Shown here piece after piece: positions 22,222 through 35,000 of a stretch of DNA of 64,000 nucleotides. The stretch's first letter is position 1. Each line of letters begins with the position of its first letter. The DNA is from Megaustenia siamemsis (lineage: Eukaryota; Mollusca; Gastropoda; Stylommatophora; Ariophantidae): contig JAVIAB010000073.1 in the NCBI GenBank assembly GCA_032433765.1, forward strand, positions 57,322,565-57,386,564. Reading direction: 5' to 3'. The translations under genes and the position numbers were made by a program. The notes below the pieces were generated by a model, which was not told where the DNA came from, did not search any database, and saw only the letters and a program-made list of their open reading frames with translations.

Positions 22222-23640
22222 ATCATCAAGTACAGGGCCTAGTGGCGTAGGTGATCATGTCTCTCCACAACATTCGATCTCGGCAGCTATTTATCATTTC
22301 TGTTGTTGACCTTCTGCCAAGCCATTCTCTTAAGCTGTCTGTTATTTTTTCTCTTTGCTTCCCTCTATCTTTTCGTCCCTCAATTTTTCCAGTTGTTACA
22401 ATATATTCAAGTAATTCTCTTCTCATTAAATGGCCAAAAAATGATGATTGTCTCTTCCTAATATTGGAAATTAGCTCTCTTTTTGCTTTGACCTTTCTCA
22501 GAACCTCTTCATTACTCTTCTTAGCTGTCCATGGTATTCTCAACATTCTTCTGTAAAACCACATTTCTACAGACTCCAGTGATTTTCTTGTCTGTTGTCC
22601 TATTGTCCATGATTCGCATCCATATGTTAAGACTGGCTCTACGTAACATTTAAGAACTCTTTTTCTTGTTTCTAAGGTCAAAAATGGATTGCATAGTATT
22701 CTCCTCATTTTTTTGGAAAGCTGCTTTTGCCTGAGCCATTCTGCATCTCACCTCTTTTGTACATCTTCCGTCTGAGGTTAACAAAGTTCCCAAATATTTA
22801 AATTCATTTACCTGTTTTAATATTGTTCCACTTGTCTTTATTTTGCACTGAGGTGATGTCTTTTTCTTTGTTAATTTATGGTCACTAACACCATATTCCC
22901 TATACGCCACGTGGCGTGACGAGGGCTCTTTACTCTTTTTACACTGAAATGCTATTTTGGCCTGAGCTATTCTGCTTTTTATTTCTGTGATGCATCTCCC
23001 ATCTGATGTTATTATTGTGCCCAAGTATTTGAAACGTTGCACTCGTTTCAGATTTGTCCTGTTTATTTTTATATTGCATGATGGTGATGATTGTTTCTTC
23101 GATATGACCATTACTTTTGTTTTCTTAGTATTTAGTGAGACATTTCTTATTGCTTTCTTTTACTATTATGTCTATCATTTCTGTAGTTCATTCTCTGTCT
23201 CTTCTATTAAGATTGTGTCATCCACATATCGCAAATTATTTATGTTGTGACCGTTGACTTTAATTCCTTTTTTGTCTACTATTGATCTCATAATATGTTC
23301 GCTGTAAAGTGAAAACAATCCGGCGACAGAACACAGCCTTGTCTGATTCCTTGTTTTATAAATTGAAAATGTCCTGTTTGGTTGTTAATTCGTATAGCTG
23401 GTGTTTGTTGCCAGTACATGCTTTTTTAAGATTCGCAGATCCTTGTCATCAATGTTTAATTTCTCCAACATATTGATTATTTCCACATGCTTTACTTTGT
23501 CAAATGCTTTTGTTTAGTCTATGAAGCACATATATAAATCTTTATTTACCTCTATAGCTTTTTTTATCAATGTTATTAAGATGTATATTGCATTATTGGA
23601 TCAGGCATTAATACATGGAAAAATAGAAGACCTATTTTTT
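22222..23640 (-). mobile_element. RTE-E LINE, RT and C-terminal part
   Basis: Minus frames give the C-terminal region (MRRELLEYIVTTGKIEGRKD, LTYGCESWTIGQQ, EFKYLGTLLTSDGRC) and degenerate reverse-transcriptase sequence to about 23.6 kb. The EFKYLG/RFKYLG block occurs twice around a short SINE-A tail (22874-22945), so two copies are probably fused here. Confidence 0.75.
22874..22945 (+). repeat. SINE-A 3' tail fragment
   Basis: TTTATGGTCACTAACACCAT to CGCCACGTGGCGTGACGAGG matches the SINE-A 3' end. It separates two RTE-E segments. Confidence 0.75.
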
Positions 23641-23757
23641 TTCTCTCTTTCCTTCCTCATTTGCCTGTGATCGTCGAGGGGAGATATTATTTGCGGTCTT
23701 TTGCTCTTCTGTCCGCGTCTGCTGCTGTTATGTTTCCTAGTGCTTCTAGTATTCCAT

Positions 23758-23797
<40 letters not shown>

Positions 23798-24190
23798 GGG
23801 GGTGGTGGAGGGACTGGTTGGTCTCGAGGCAAGACGCCGCCCTCGAGACAGGGAGGTTGTGGGTTCAAATCCCGGCTACACCGGCTGCCAGGGAAAAAGG
23901 GATTAATACGCAAAATTCAGTCCCTAGTCTCTCGGGACTTCGTCAGAGGTAAAAGCTGGCGAACGAAAACAAAAATATTCCATCGATCCATCTTTTTCGT
24001 GGTCGACCCTTGGGTCTGGTGTTCTCACAACGTTTGTTGAAGGTTCGTTGTGTTGTGTTTTGTTCTTTATGTCTTGTCACGTGGCCAAACCATTTTATCT
24101 GTTATTTCCTTATATATTCTATGGCGGGGGCTATTCGTAGCTTTTTTCTCAATTCTTCATTTCTGATCTTATCTCTCAGACCCCTTCCTG
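23641..24190 (-). mobile_element. RTE-B 3' end, split by SINE-B
   Basis: Contains the RTE-B tail (23641-23759) and C-terminal region (23977-24190; TCGACCCTTGGGTCTGGTGT in plus reading). SINE-B with a poly-G start separates them. Confidence 0.8.
23760..23976 (+). mobile_element. SINE-B (head type 2) with poly-G start
   Basis: Bounded by exact ATTCCATCG at 23751-23759 and 23977-23985. It begins with about 37 G, then the tRNA-like head (GACTGGTTGGTCTCGAGGCA, GGGTTCAAATCCC) and the common tail (GACTTCGTCAGAGGTAAAAG). The middle body seen at 19.3 kb is missing. Confidence 0.9.
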
Positions 24191-24194
24191 TCAT

Positions 24195-25166
24195 GAAGAC
24201 CTACAAGAACACTTAAATAGAATCAACAGCACAGGCACAAAATACAACATGAAAATCAACAAATCAGAAGCCACGAATAAGGCAAAAGAAAACAGAACAT
24301 CAACATAACTATAGACGGCAAACAACTAAAACAAATAGATGAATTTAAATTCGTAGGAAGTCTAGTGACAAAAGACAACTCACAAACAGCAGAAATGACT
24401 CAAGATGCAGCAAAGTTTCCCAAATCATTGGACAGCTATCACCGCTATTGTCTATTAAGGAAATAACTCTTGAGGCAAAACGGGAACTAAAAGTAAAAAA
24501 AAGTAGAGTACCCCCGTCACGCCAAGTGGCGTATAGGGAAATATTGTGTTAGTGACCCTATATTTTACAGACTTTCAGCACATGATTTTTGGGGTAATGT
24601 GGTCAGTATTACGCCCATGCTGCTTTACTTTCCCAGAAAAAAATCCGGTACCCATTTAAGGCTGGGTGAACCCGGAAGCCGTCGGTTGGGATCGAACTCT
24701 ACCCCTTGTCCGTGGTAGTCCAGTTCACTAACCACTGAGCTATTGAACTGTACAATACAATCTTCATTCCAACGTTGTGCTACCAATGCCAGTCCTGGAC
24801 CCTATATGCAAGAACTATAAGAAATATAATATCTACTGAGATGAAATGTTTTAGACGAATGACAGGATAGAGCCTGAGAAAAAAAAGCTAGAAACAACTA
24901 CCGCCATTGAATATATAAAGAAACAACATATAAAATGGTTTGGCCACGTGACAGGGCAGAAAGATCAAAACACAACACAACAATAAACGTTGCGAGAACA
25001 ACATCCAAGGGCCGACCACGAAAAAGATGGATTGATGGAATATTTGAAACAATAGGAAACATAACAGCAGCCAACAGAAAAGCAAAAAAAAAAAAAAAAA
25101 AACAAACCGTAAATTATATCTCCCCTCGACGCTGAAAGGCAAATGAGGAAAGAAATAAGAAGAAAA
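24195..25166 (+). mobile_element. RTE-B LINE, plus-strand 3' part upstream of STK31-like gene
   Basis: Plus-strand reading gives LQEHLNRINSTGTKYNMKI, TIYTRPWTL-like and KWFGHVTGQK, then a (A)n-interrupted C-terminus and the tail CTGAAAGGCAAATGAGGAAA. SINE-A interrupts it at 24494-24750. The 3' end is about 250 bp upstream of the predicted ATG of the STK31-like gene. Confidence 0.8.
24494..24750 (-). mobile_element. SINE-A, nearly full length, in RTE-B
   Basis: Minus orientation: the 3' tail (GTCACGCCAAGTGGCGTATA in plus reading) is at left and the tRNA-like head (CACTAACCACTGAGCTAT) at right, truncated before CGCGGCTCC. The target duplication is unclear (possibly GAACT). Confidence 0.85.
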
Positions 25167-25414
25167 AGTACTGTTTTTATAAAGTAATGCTTCATTTTCA
25201 CACTATGAGTTATAAGCCATTGAACTGTATTGGAAAACTTTATTTAATTTTCGACGATTACGTCGTAATAAATTCCATGTTATCTGTAGTAAGCTTGATG
25301 CCATGTAATAACATTTAACAACTATTAATATTATATATATATATAACACGCCAACGCTTAAAGCAAAGAAGAAAGGAAAGCAACATAAAATATGATAATA
25401 TAATAGAGTAATAT

Positions 25415-25591
25415 ATGCTAGGACGAGTCGTTAGTATGATGGTTTTGCCGGCTGCGGTAAGTAAACCTGGCCCTGGCGTTAGTGTTCCTGTGTCTGCTGC
25501 TGGTACCACGATGTCCGCCGTTTCGCAGCCGCCGAGAAGGGTGAACACATTTGATGTTTATGTGGGCAATCTACCTGCAGATACTGATCAG
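25415..25591 (+). CDS. STK31: STK31-like exon 1 (start and RRM RNP2)
   Basis: 59 codons from ATG at 25415 to ADTDQ, then GTTATA (a weak donor). Other ATGs in frame at 25436, 25439 and 25511 are possible starts. VYVGNLP is the RRM RNP2 strand. Joining to exon 2 restores the normal RRM spacing between GNL and LFSAYGEV. Confidence 0.8.
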
Positions 25592-28500
25592 GTTATACTT
25601 GAATAAAACTGCTGTCTTTTTCTTGTTAATAGTAAATATACCAAGCAAGTGTAAAAGTGCAGAATCTGTGACTCAGACTGAACTAAAGAACCAGAGTAAT
25701 GAGAGTAGACTAGACTCATATAGACTTGATTACTTGATAGACTGAAGACTTAGACTGAGTGAATGAGTTATGAACTCAAACTTTATGATGAGTATGAATA
25801 CTCGACTCAGTACACTGGACAGTACATCATCGGATCGACAGAGGTAGTGAACTAGTTTTAAAAAAAACTAAGTTAAAAGTAGTATATTATTTAATCTGTA
25901 TATTATATATATATACAATTATTATTATGTTATATTATATACTTAATAATATTATTATTTATTTTAATTTAATATATTATATTATATGTATATTCACATA
26001 CTGTAAACTTATTTCATTATTTATTATTATACACTTATTTACAATATTATATAATTATTTATTTGATAATTTAAGGTAGTGACTTAGAACTTAGTAGTGT
26101 GTGTGTGTACGGTAAATCACGGGTACCGTAATAATAAATAATATTGTTAGCAGATTTAATTTACTTTTTTAATTTTACTTTACTTACTAAACTTACTTAC
26201 TTAACTAAAATTACAATAATATATACATATAACATATCATCTATCTATTGACGAGGACATAGGTAGTGACTTAGAACTTATAGAAGTGTAAGTAAACAAT
26301 GTAAACAAGGTAAATTATCCGGTACCGTGTAATAATATTGTCTAGCAGATTTAATAATATTGTTTATATAATAATAATATACTACTTACTTACTAAACTT
26401 ACTTATTACTTATATTTAGTTGATTGGCGAATTTCCTCGTTTGAAAATTGTCCATATTCATAGTTAACATAGACACTCTTTTTTAAGTTTTTTTTTTTTT
26501 AAACTAGTCACTCTACTAAAAAATACTAGTAAAAAAAAAAAACTACACTTTTCTTTTACTCTACATTTAAAATCATAAAATGATTTCTGTTTTGACTACA
26601 TCACTATATTTATATATATATTATTTATAAATACTGATACACGATCTAGTTTATATTACTATAATTATAATATTTATAGGTATTTTTACATTAAAAAAAT
26701 TGTTTCTTCAAATTTTAAACATAACAGTAACTTTGAGTAACTATCATCACTATGAACTATGTGTGTGTGTGTATAGAGACACTAAGAAGACACAGTTAAG
26801 TAAAGTCAGTAAAGTAAAGTAAAATTATTAAAATAATGAAACATTAATTATAAATTAATATGATTAATTATTAACAAGATGGTAAGTTCGTAAATTATCC
26901 ATAATATAACAATTAATTATTATAATATATAATTATATAATAATTTAATAATACTACTTACTTAGTTTAAAACAGAAGAAAAATATAAAAATTGCAACAG
27001 TTTTGTAGGACTCAGACTGACACTCATCCTTGAGAAATGATTTGTGAAATCTCTGTTGACTAGTCACTAGTGTAGACAGTCTTTAAAACTTTAAGAATTT
27101 TCTAACTTGGAGAAGAAGAGAAACATTCTCTGAGAAGACTGAAGAGTAAGTCTAGACAGACTAGTTAAGTCAGAGTTAGTCAATTAACTTAATTAAGTAA
27201 AAAAAAGTAAAGTACCCCTGTCACGCCAAGTGGCGTATAGGGAAATATTGTGTTAGTGACCCTATATTTTACAGACCTTCAGCACATGATTTTTGGGGTA
27301 ATGTGGTCGGTATTATGCCCGTGCTGCTTTACTTTCCCAGAAAAAAATCTGGTACCCATTTAAGGCTGGGTGAACCCGTAAGCCGTCAGTTGGGATCGAA
27401 CCCTACCCCTTGTCCTTTGTAGTCCAGTTCACTAACCACTGAGCTATCGCGGCTCCCACAACTTAATTAAGACTGATAATTTATTAAATATTAAATAATC
27501 AGTTATAGTAAATTATTGAATTGAATTAGTAATAAAAAAAATGAGTGAGCATATAAATTCATTATTTTGTTGTTATTTAATTTATATAATTGTTTTTATT
27601 GTTATAATATTAAATTACTCACATGCACCGTCAATGTGATAAAAAATAAAATAAAAAAAAAGTTTGAAAGTGAGTCATTGGGATTGGGCTGGCAAGCTGA
27701 GTCAAGTTAAATTTGTACAAATAATATTCCCTTTGAGCATTTTAGTTTTGTGGTGGTTATAATTGTTATTATAACATTATAATGGCATTTTAGATTAACA
27801 TTTAGTAAAATTAATTAAGATATATTATTTATTAAGAATATTAGAACATATTAAAACATTAAAAAAAATTAATTACATTTTAAAATCTTTAAAAAAAAGT
27901 ATTGTACTTAAACTTTATTAACTCTTCTCCTACCAAAGAAGGAAAGGGCTGACAGAAAAAAAAAAGTTGGTGTCTGTCTTAACATCACATCATGTAAATT
28001 GTTAAAGAACAATACAGCATGTATTAAACATGAAATCAAAGATCACAGTGAGAGTACATATGTAGTAAATAAAAATGCTTAAAATAATATAATAATTATA
28101 ATTTATATAGAAATGAGTCCTAGAATCTGAGATCAGAACATTACAAGAATTCTCCTACCTATTGGTCGAATCCCTCGTTGTCATTATAAGTAAATCCTTT
28201 AAGAAATAATAATTTTGGATGTTCAAACCATTTTTCATCACAATTATAATAAAACTATCTCCAATAAACCTATATTATATGTTATATTTTTGTACATGGT
28301 ACGGTGCTTTATTATGCAATCATAGTATTTTTATCACTGAATGTTCGGCGTTTTAAAAGGGGTTTTAAAATGGTTTACGATACTTTACCGTAATGAATAT
28401 TATAAAAGCTTTGTGCTATTATTATTATTTTCCTGTGTGTTACTGGGGTCTCATTATGAGGGAAGTAAAGAATAGTGACACTGTGACCTTCCAGGCATGT

Positions 28501-30657
28501 TGTAAGAGGCGACTAAGGAGATTGATCGATGGCTTGACAAGCTGTCATTGTAAAAAATATTGTTATGGAAACAGCGCCATATATTTTAGAAAAGTGATCT
28601 CTGCAATATGTGCCACTTTGGCACGCAAGGTTTCTGTTTTTGAGATTGTGGTTCTGCTTTATGTGCCGTCTTCGGCTCGAAAGGACCATAGATAGATAGA
28701 TTATTATTAGTTACAAACATTAGAATCAATTATTAAATTGTTTGAAATAAATAAAAAAAATAGTAAAGGAAAAATGCGGTACCCATTTAAGGCTGGGTGA
28801 ACCTGGAAGCCGTCGGTTGGGATCGAACCCTACCCCTTGTCCGTGGTAGTCCAGTTCACTAACCACTGAGCTATCGCGGCTCACTTGAAATAAATAGCTG
28901 GATGTAAATTATCTTCTAAAATAATGCAAACCTTGTGGGCGTTGTCAATAAAACAAAAAAATTAATGTCATAAAATCTTTGCTTTCTACAAGAAAGTAAT
29001 CAAACTACATTAACAGCATTCCTTAATAATTTTAAACTTCTAACACTAGAGATTTCTACCTATAGACACTTAACCCTAGATTACAATACCTATCTGTAAC
29101 TCTCCCAGTTACGATACCATAGGTAGTAAAAATTACTACCACTTAAATGTAACATTAGGTGCTCTAAAAATAGTAATTTCTCTGAACTTTTGTCTGTATG
29201 TTCTGCTAACTCATTTAAACGATGTATTTCTTGATCTTAAAAAAAAAAAAAAAAAAAAAAATTCCAGCAGCAATGGAAACAAGTTAAACAAATGGAAGTG
29301 GTAATTTGGTAATTAGGAAGGTAAATGGGGGGGGGGGGGCGTGTGTGTGTGTGAGCGAGAGATATGTTTGAACATGGTACAATGTCAAATTTTGAGGAAT
29401 TTGTATTTCTTCTTCATTCTTTCCTCATTTGCCTTTCAGTGTCGTATGAAAATATAATTTATGGTTCTTTTGCTCTTCTGTTCGCCTCTGCTGCTGTTAT
29501 GTTTCCTAGTGTTTCTAATGGAATTTGTGTTTTGATGCATTAATTTTTACTATGGTATCATAGTCTAGGGTTAAAAATACAAATTATGTGAGAAATGAAA
29601 CAAATGAATTAGTAACTGTCAGATGGATGGATGATTCATCGACTGGCTGTAGGGACTACATTGGAGCCCCAGTTGTCTGTCTATAGGGGAAGAGTTATTG
29701 TTTAAATGATTTTTTTAAGTCCTTTTTTTTTTATTAAATATCTTCATTATGATCATTATACTACGTATCATTTTTTTTTCAGAGAAAGATTGGTAAATTA
29801 TTTTCTGCTTATGGAGAAGTACACAATATATGGATTAACCAATCTTCTGATGGAAATAAATATGGGTACGGGTATGATCATAACACTAAGTTATAACATT
29901 ACTAATTATTGCTGAGTGTTTAAAGAAAATGTTGAAATGCAAAATGATTATTTTTTGTTTACTATATGAAATAAAGATTTGTGAATTTAATGAATTATGT
30001 TTATTACATATTAAATATTTTTTCGTGTAGAAAAACTATTATATAGGACAATATAGATTAATTATATGATTATTTCGCTGATAACTAAGTGATAGATATA
30101 CTAATAATATAAATTATATACTCTACAATAACAATTTGGCTATTTTGATTCTGATATAATACTATCATCATTATGTGCCATAACGGTGAGCGTAGGCAAT
30201 CATGTCCTTCGACAATCTTTTATCTTTTGTGCATCGTATCAATTCTGTTGTTCCTGCCTGCTCTGACCAGGTAGCAACACTATGTTTAATCCTGCTACAG
30301 TCACTTGAATTGAACTCTCTACTAAATGTCAAGTTCAAGGGCATTTAGAAGTCTTATGACGATGTAGACAGATATATTCTCTGAAAATTACTATGGAATT
30401 CAAGTAAGCTTTGATACATTTTGAAATGTTGCTATAATTTTGGTTGTGAAATTGAGTCAAGATCATTTCAGATTAATTGCATAAGGACCAGACAGGTGGT
30501 CAATTTAATATAGTCAGTATATTATGTTTTGCTTGCATTACAGGCTTGTAAAATTTTACAATGAAGAAGATGGATTAAAAGCTATAGAGGAGACAAATGG
30601 AATGATTTTCGAAGGAGGAAAGCCTATTCTTGTGAAAAAAGCTGTTAAAAGGTATTC

Positions 30658-30713
<56 letters not shown>

Positions 30714-32002
30714 TAAAGTCTCGATTATCCGGAATGCTCGGGGAAGAACCCATTCTGGATAATTGAATTTTTCTGGATAATCGAGAGTAAGAAAACCAAA
30801 CTCAAAATTTATGAAAAAACATGATTGAAAAATTGCAATGCTCAGAAATATTTAAATTCGTGTGACATTCACTAGCTTTCTCTATCAACATGGGTCCTGA
30901 TATTGGCATTCCTTTTCTTCTTCTTTCTAAAAACCACACATAAAGGACGTCGTCGAGTTTTTCAAATTTGGCCGTTTCATACTTCGTCTCTGGTGTATAT
31001 TGTTGCTGCTTTCAGACTCCGACGCAAACTTAAACAACTCATCTTTTTGATTTCGTATGTCATATAATGTTGAAGAGGCTATGCCAAATTCAGCCATCAA
31101 AACGTTGCGATTAACGCCTTTTTCAAGTCTACTAGCGATTTCAATCTTCTGGTTCAGTGTCAATACAGTTCGCTTGCGTTTACCTTTGCGGGAAATTGAG
31201 GTGTGGTTTGCACTCGCAGAGGCCATTATTTAACACAAAAATGTATTCCGTTAAAAAGTATGCACACATGCGTTTATAGCATATCATGTATAATTTATAC
31301 TGATGGAACGAATTTCAGCTTGCACAAATGTCTGAGACAAACTAACGTCAAACTCTGTATCTTACTCTTTTTGAATTTCCAGTCGGTAATTTTTGAACCC
31401 CTCCCCCTTTCTTCTCACCATCTCTATGTCACTGCACGCCGGCTGCTCAACCTTTGATTTATAATCATCAAAGTTATGGGCTCTTCATTTTCACAAACAA
31501 TACGTCTGCTTCTAATGTTCGGTCAGACTGTCAAACGCCATATTTTTGACAAATTCATGACCAACTTTAGATCTAAAGCAGGCTATGAGAAAATTAAGCA
31601 AATTTGTAAAATCATGTAGATAAGTGTTTTTGGCACGACTAAGATTTCCCGACAAAAACATTTAGTTGGGGGAAAAAGTGAAGATATAGACTGTCTGTCG
31701 CTTTTACTTGGAATATTTGGAGACACAATGTCTGGATTGAATAAAATATGTTCGCTCCTATTTGAAGTATATTACTGTAAATACACTATTGTAAACGCAA
31801 TATTGTGTAATGATAGAGCCTGTAGAAGTAAGCGCAGCGCACAAACCGTGTTGTAGCGTTTTCGATTTCCGGATAAAGGCATTTAATTTAACTGAACAAA
31901 ACATGATTCAAGCTTTCTCCCTATAATAATTAAAAAAAAAAAAAAAAAAGTCCGTTAAATTGAGAATTCCGGATTATTGAGTACCGCATAATCGAGACTT
32001 TA

Positions 32003-32062
<60 letters not shown>

Positions 32063-35000
32063 TCACCATCATCAGGCTTCATGTCTTTAGTAGAATGTTG
32101 CATTCATCACAACACATTTGAAAGTATCTCTATCTGTAGTCAGATCTGCCACTTCTTCTGTCATGTTCAAGGTCTCTTTGATGTCTTGAAACCACCTTCT
32201 TCTTGTTCTGCCCTGATGAATGCAGGAAACATGCCTTCCATTATTTTTTCTTTCCAGCCCGCTGTCTTTAGACATATCCATAGTATTGTAATTTTCTCAG
32301 TAGAATGGTTTTTTTATAAGCCAATTCTTTCTAATGTTTAGGTCTTTAAATATGTCTTAATTGCTCTTTTTTTATAATTCAAGGATTTTTTAAGGAAAGG
32401 TCCTTTGTCCTTTGTTGAATCAACAAATAAATTGTGATATATTCAAAAGGGGCAACTTACACATTTTTTATACTTTAAAATAAGTTTTGATGCATTAGTT
32501 CCTTAATAATTAAGATTGTTGATATCCCTAATTATTTTTTGTTCAGTAACCTCTGGATGAAATTTAACATTAAATGCTTTTTCAATATAAATTATGTAAT
32601 TTATCTAATTATATAATTTGAGTTTTAATAAAAATAATTTATGACTCTTTAAAATTTTGAACCTGGTCTTATCAGTAGTAACAATTGTAGCATAATATTT
32701 TTCTTTCAAACATCCAGTTTGATATTTTGTAAGACCATAAGTCGTCTGTCTATATTGTCCTTATCATCATCATCATCATTGAGTGCCTTCTCCGCAACGA
32801 AGGTTGGCTACCATGGATCACCATTCTACTCTGTTTCTTGCTTTGATGGTGCAGGCTGTCATAGATTGACTTGTCCATCTTTTGATGTTACTCGTCCATG
32901 TTAGTTTTGGTCTGCCTCTGCCACCTTGTATTTTCCCTTCCAATATTACTTTTAGTAGGTTGTTGTGTCTTTTAACATGCCCCACAAATTTTATTTGTCT
33001 TGTCTTAATTGTATTTAGTAAAGGTAAGTTCTCTTTTTATTTTCAGTTGTTTTAAAACTTCATCGTTTGTTATCTTTTCTTTCCATCCAATTCTACCTAT
33101 TCTTCTATAAATCAACATTTCAAAGGCTTCAATTTTCTGTTCTGTTTTCTTGTCTAATGTCCATGTTTCTGCACCATACAGGAATATTGAGATGATGTAA
33201 CATTTTGCCATTCTTAGTTTCAGCTCTGCTGATATTTGTTTTGTTGTCAGTATATTTTTCATGGCATTGAAATTACTTTTTGCCATACCTATTCTTTTGT
33301 TTATTTCAATTTTACATTTTCCATCATTGGTTATAGTATGTCCCAGGTAGTTGTAGCTCTGGACTGTCTCCAGATGTATTCACTCAACTGTGATATTTAA
33401 TTGTAGGTCTTGAAAATTTTCTTTGTTTATGATCATAGTTTTAGTCTTTTTGATATTCATTTCTAGTCCATATTTTTTGCTTGTTATGTTTATCACATTA
33501 AGCAATTGTTGTAGGTTTTTAGGATTTTCTGCTTGTAGAACAGTATCACCAGCATATCTTAGGTTATTGATTATCTTTCCATTAATGTTTAGGCCTGGCA
33601 TCTCTGAGATGTTTTTAAAGATTTGCTCAGTGTATAGATTGAACAAGCTTGGTGATAGGATGCATCCTTGTCTTACTCCTCTTTTTATGTCCACGGGTGT
33701 AGTGTTCTCCTTTTATATTTTATTATTGCTGTTTGCTCCCAGTACAAATTACATATTAGTCGTATGTCTGTGTCGTCAAGATTTATGTCCTTTAGGCAGT
33801 CTATAAGTTGGTTATGGTGTATTCTATCGAAAGCTTTGGTGTAGTCTATAAAGCAGGCATATATTGGTTTGTTTACTTCTGTGTACTTTTCAATCAATGT
33901 TCTCATGCTAAATATGGCTTCTTTTGTCCCACTGTTTTTCCTGAATCCAAATTGTTGCTCATCTAATTCAGTATTGATTTTATTCTGAATCCTTCCCCGT
34001 ATAACTTTTAGTAAAATTTTGGTTACCTGGCTCATTAGGCTTATTGTTCTGAAATCACTGCATTCAACTGCACCATTCTTTTTAGGCAAAGCAATGAAAG
34101 TTGATGTTTTTAGATCGTTTGGTATGTATCCTGTATGGTATATGTCATTGCATATGTCTGTGATCACTTCGATGCCAAACTCTTCTAGAACCTGTATCAT
34201 CTTTATATGTATATTGTCAGGTCCTGCTGCCTTTCCCTTATTCATTGTTTTTATAGCTTTTTCTACTTCAGATTTCAGGATTTTATAATTTTATGTCTGG
34301 CTTTTTGTCCCTTTCCTCATGAAATAATTCTGTTATATATTCTTGCCATCTATCTATTATATCTTTGTTGTCTGTTAGCATTCTTCCCTCTTTGTTTGCA
34401 ATACATCCGTTTCCTGCAGCTTTTTTGTCTTTATTAGTCATTCTCTTTATTTCTGTGTGCATCTCTATTAAGTTTTGTTTACTTTCCTTTGAAATGTGGA
34501 TTTATAGAAGAATAGGTAGAATTGGATGGAAACAAAAGATAACAAACGATAAAGTTTTAAAACAACTGAAAATAAAAAGAGAACTACTAAATACAATCAA
34601 GACAAGACAAATGAAATTTTTGGGGCATGTTAAAAGACACAACAGCCTACTAAAAGTAATGTTGGAAGGAAAAATACAAGGTAAAAGAGGCAGAGGCAGA
34701 CCAAGACTAACATGGTCGATTAACATCAAAAGATGGACAAGTCAATCTATGACAGCCTGCACTATCAAAGCAAGAAACAGAGTAGAATGGTGATCCATGG
34801 TAGCCAACCTTCGTTGCGGAGAAGGCACACGATGATGATGATGATTACTTTCCATAGTTTTGACTTCTAGACATCTTTGGTTGAGCCAGTCTTCTTTTGC
34901 CTTTTTGCACATTCTCCGTATTTCATTGTCTATATCCTTGTATCTGGCAGTGTTTTTCACTTGTCTTCTTTCTTCCATTTTTTCTAAGATTTTGTCAGTT

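Noticed and set aside
23820..23890. tRNA gene (GGTTGGTCTCGAGG with GGGTTCAAATCCC)
   Set aside because: Part of SINE-B, with its body, tail and target duplication.
25592..25606. reading through exon 1 to the stop at 25606 as a short protein
   Set aside because: The RRM is only complete if DQ joins RKIGKLF in exon 2, so a splice at 25591 is preferred.
26420..26444. tiny RTE-A match (TTGATTGGCGA, TTTCCTCGTTTG)
   Set aside because: Only about 25 bp with a gap. It could be chance in AT-rich sequence.
30927..31226. CENP-B/pogo HTH protein as a host gene
   Set aside because: It sits between intact Tigger inverted repeats with TA flanks and has no catalytic or second DNA-binding half.
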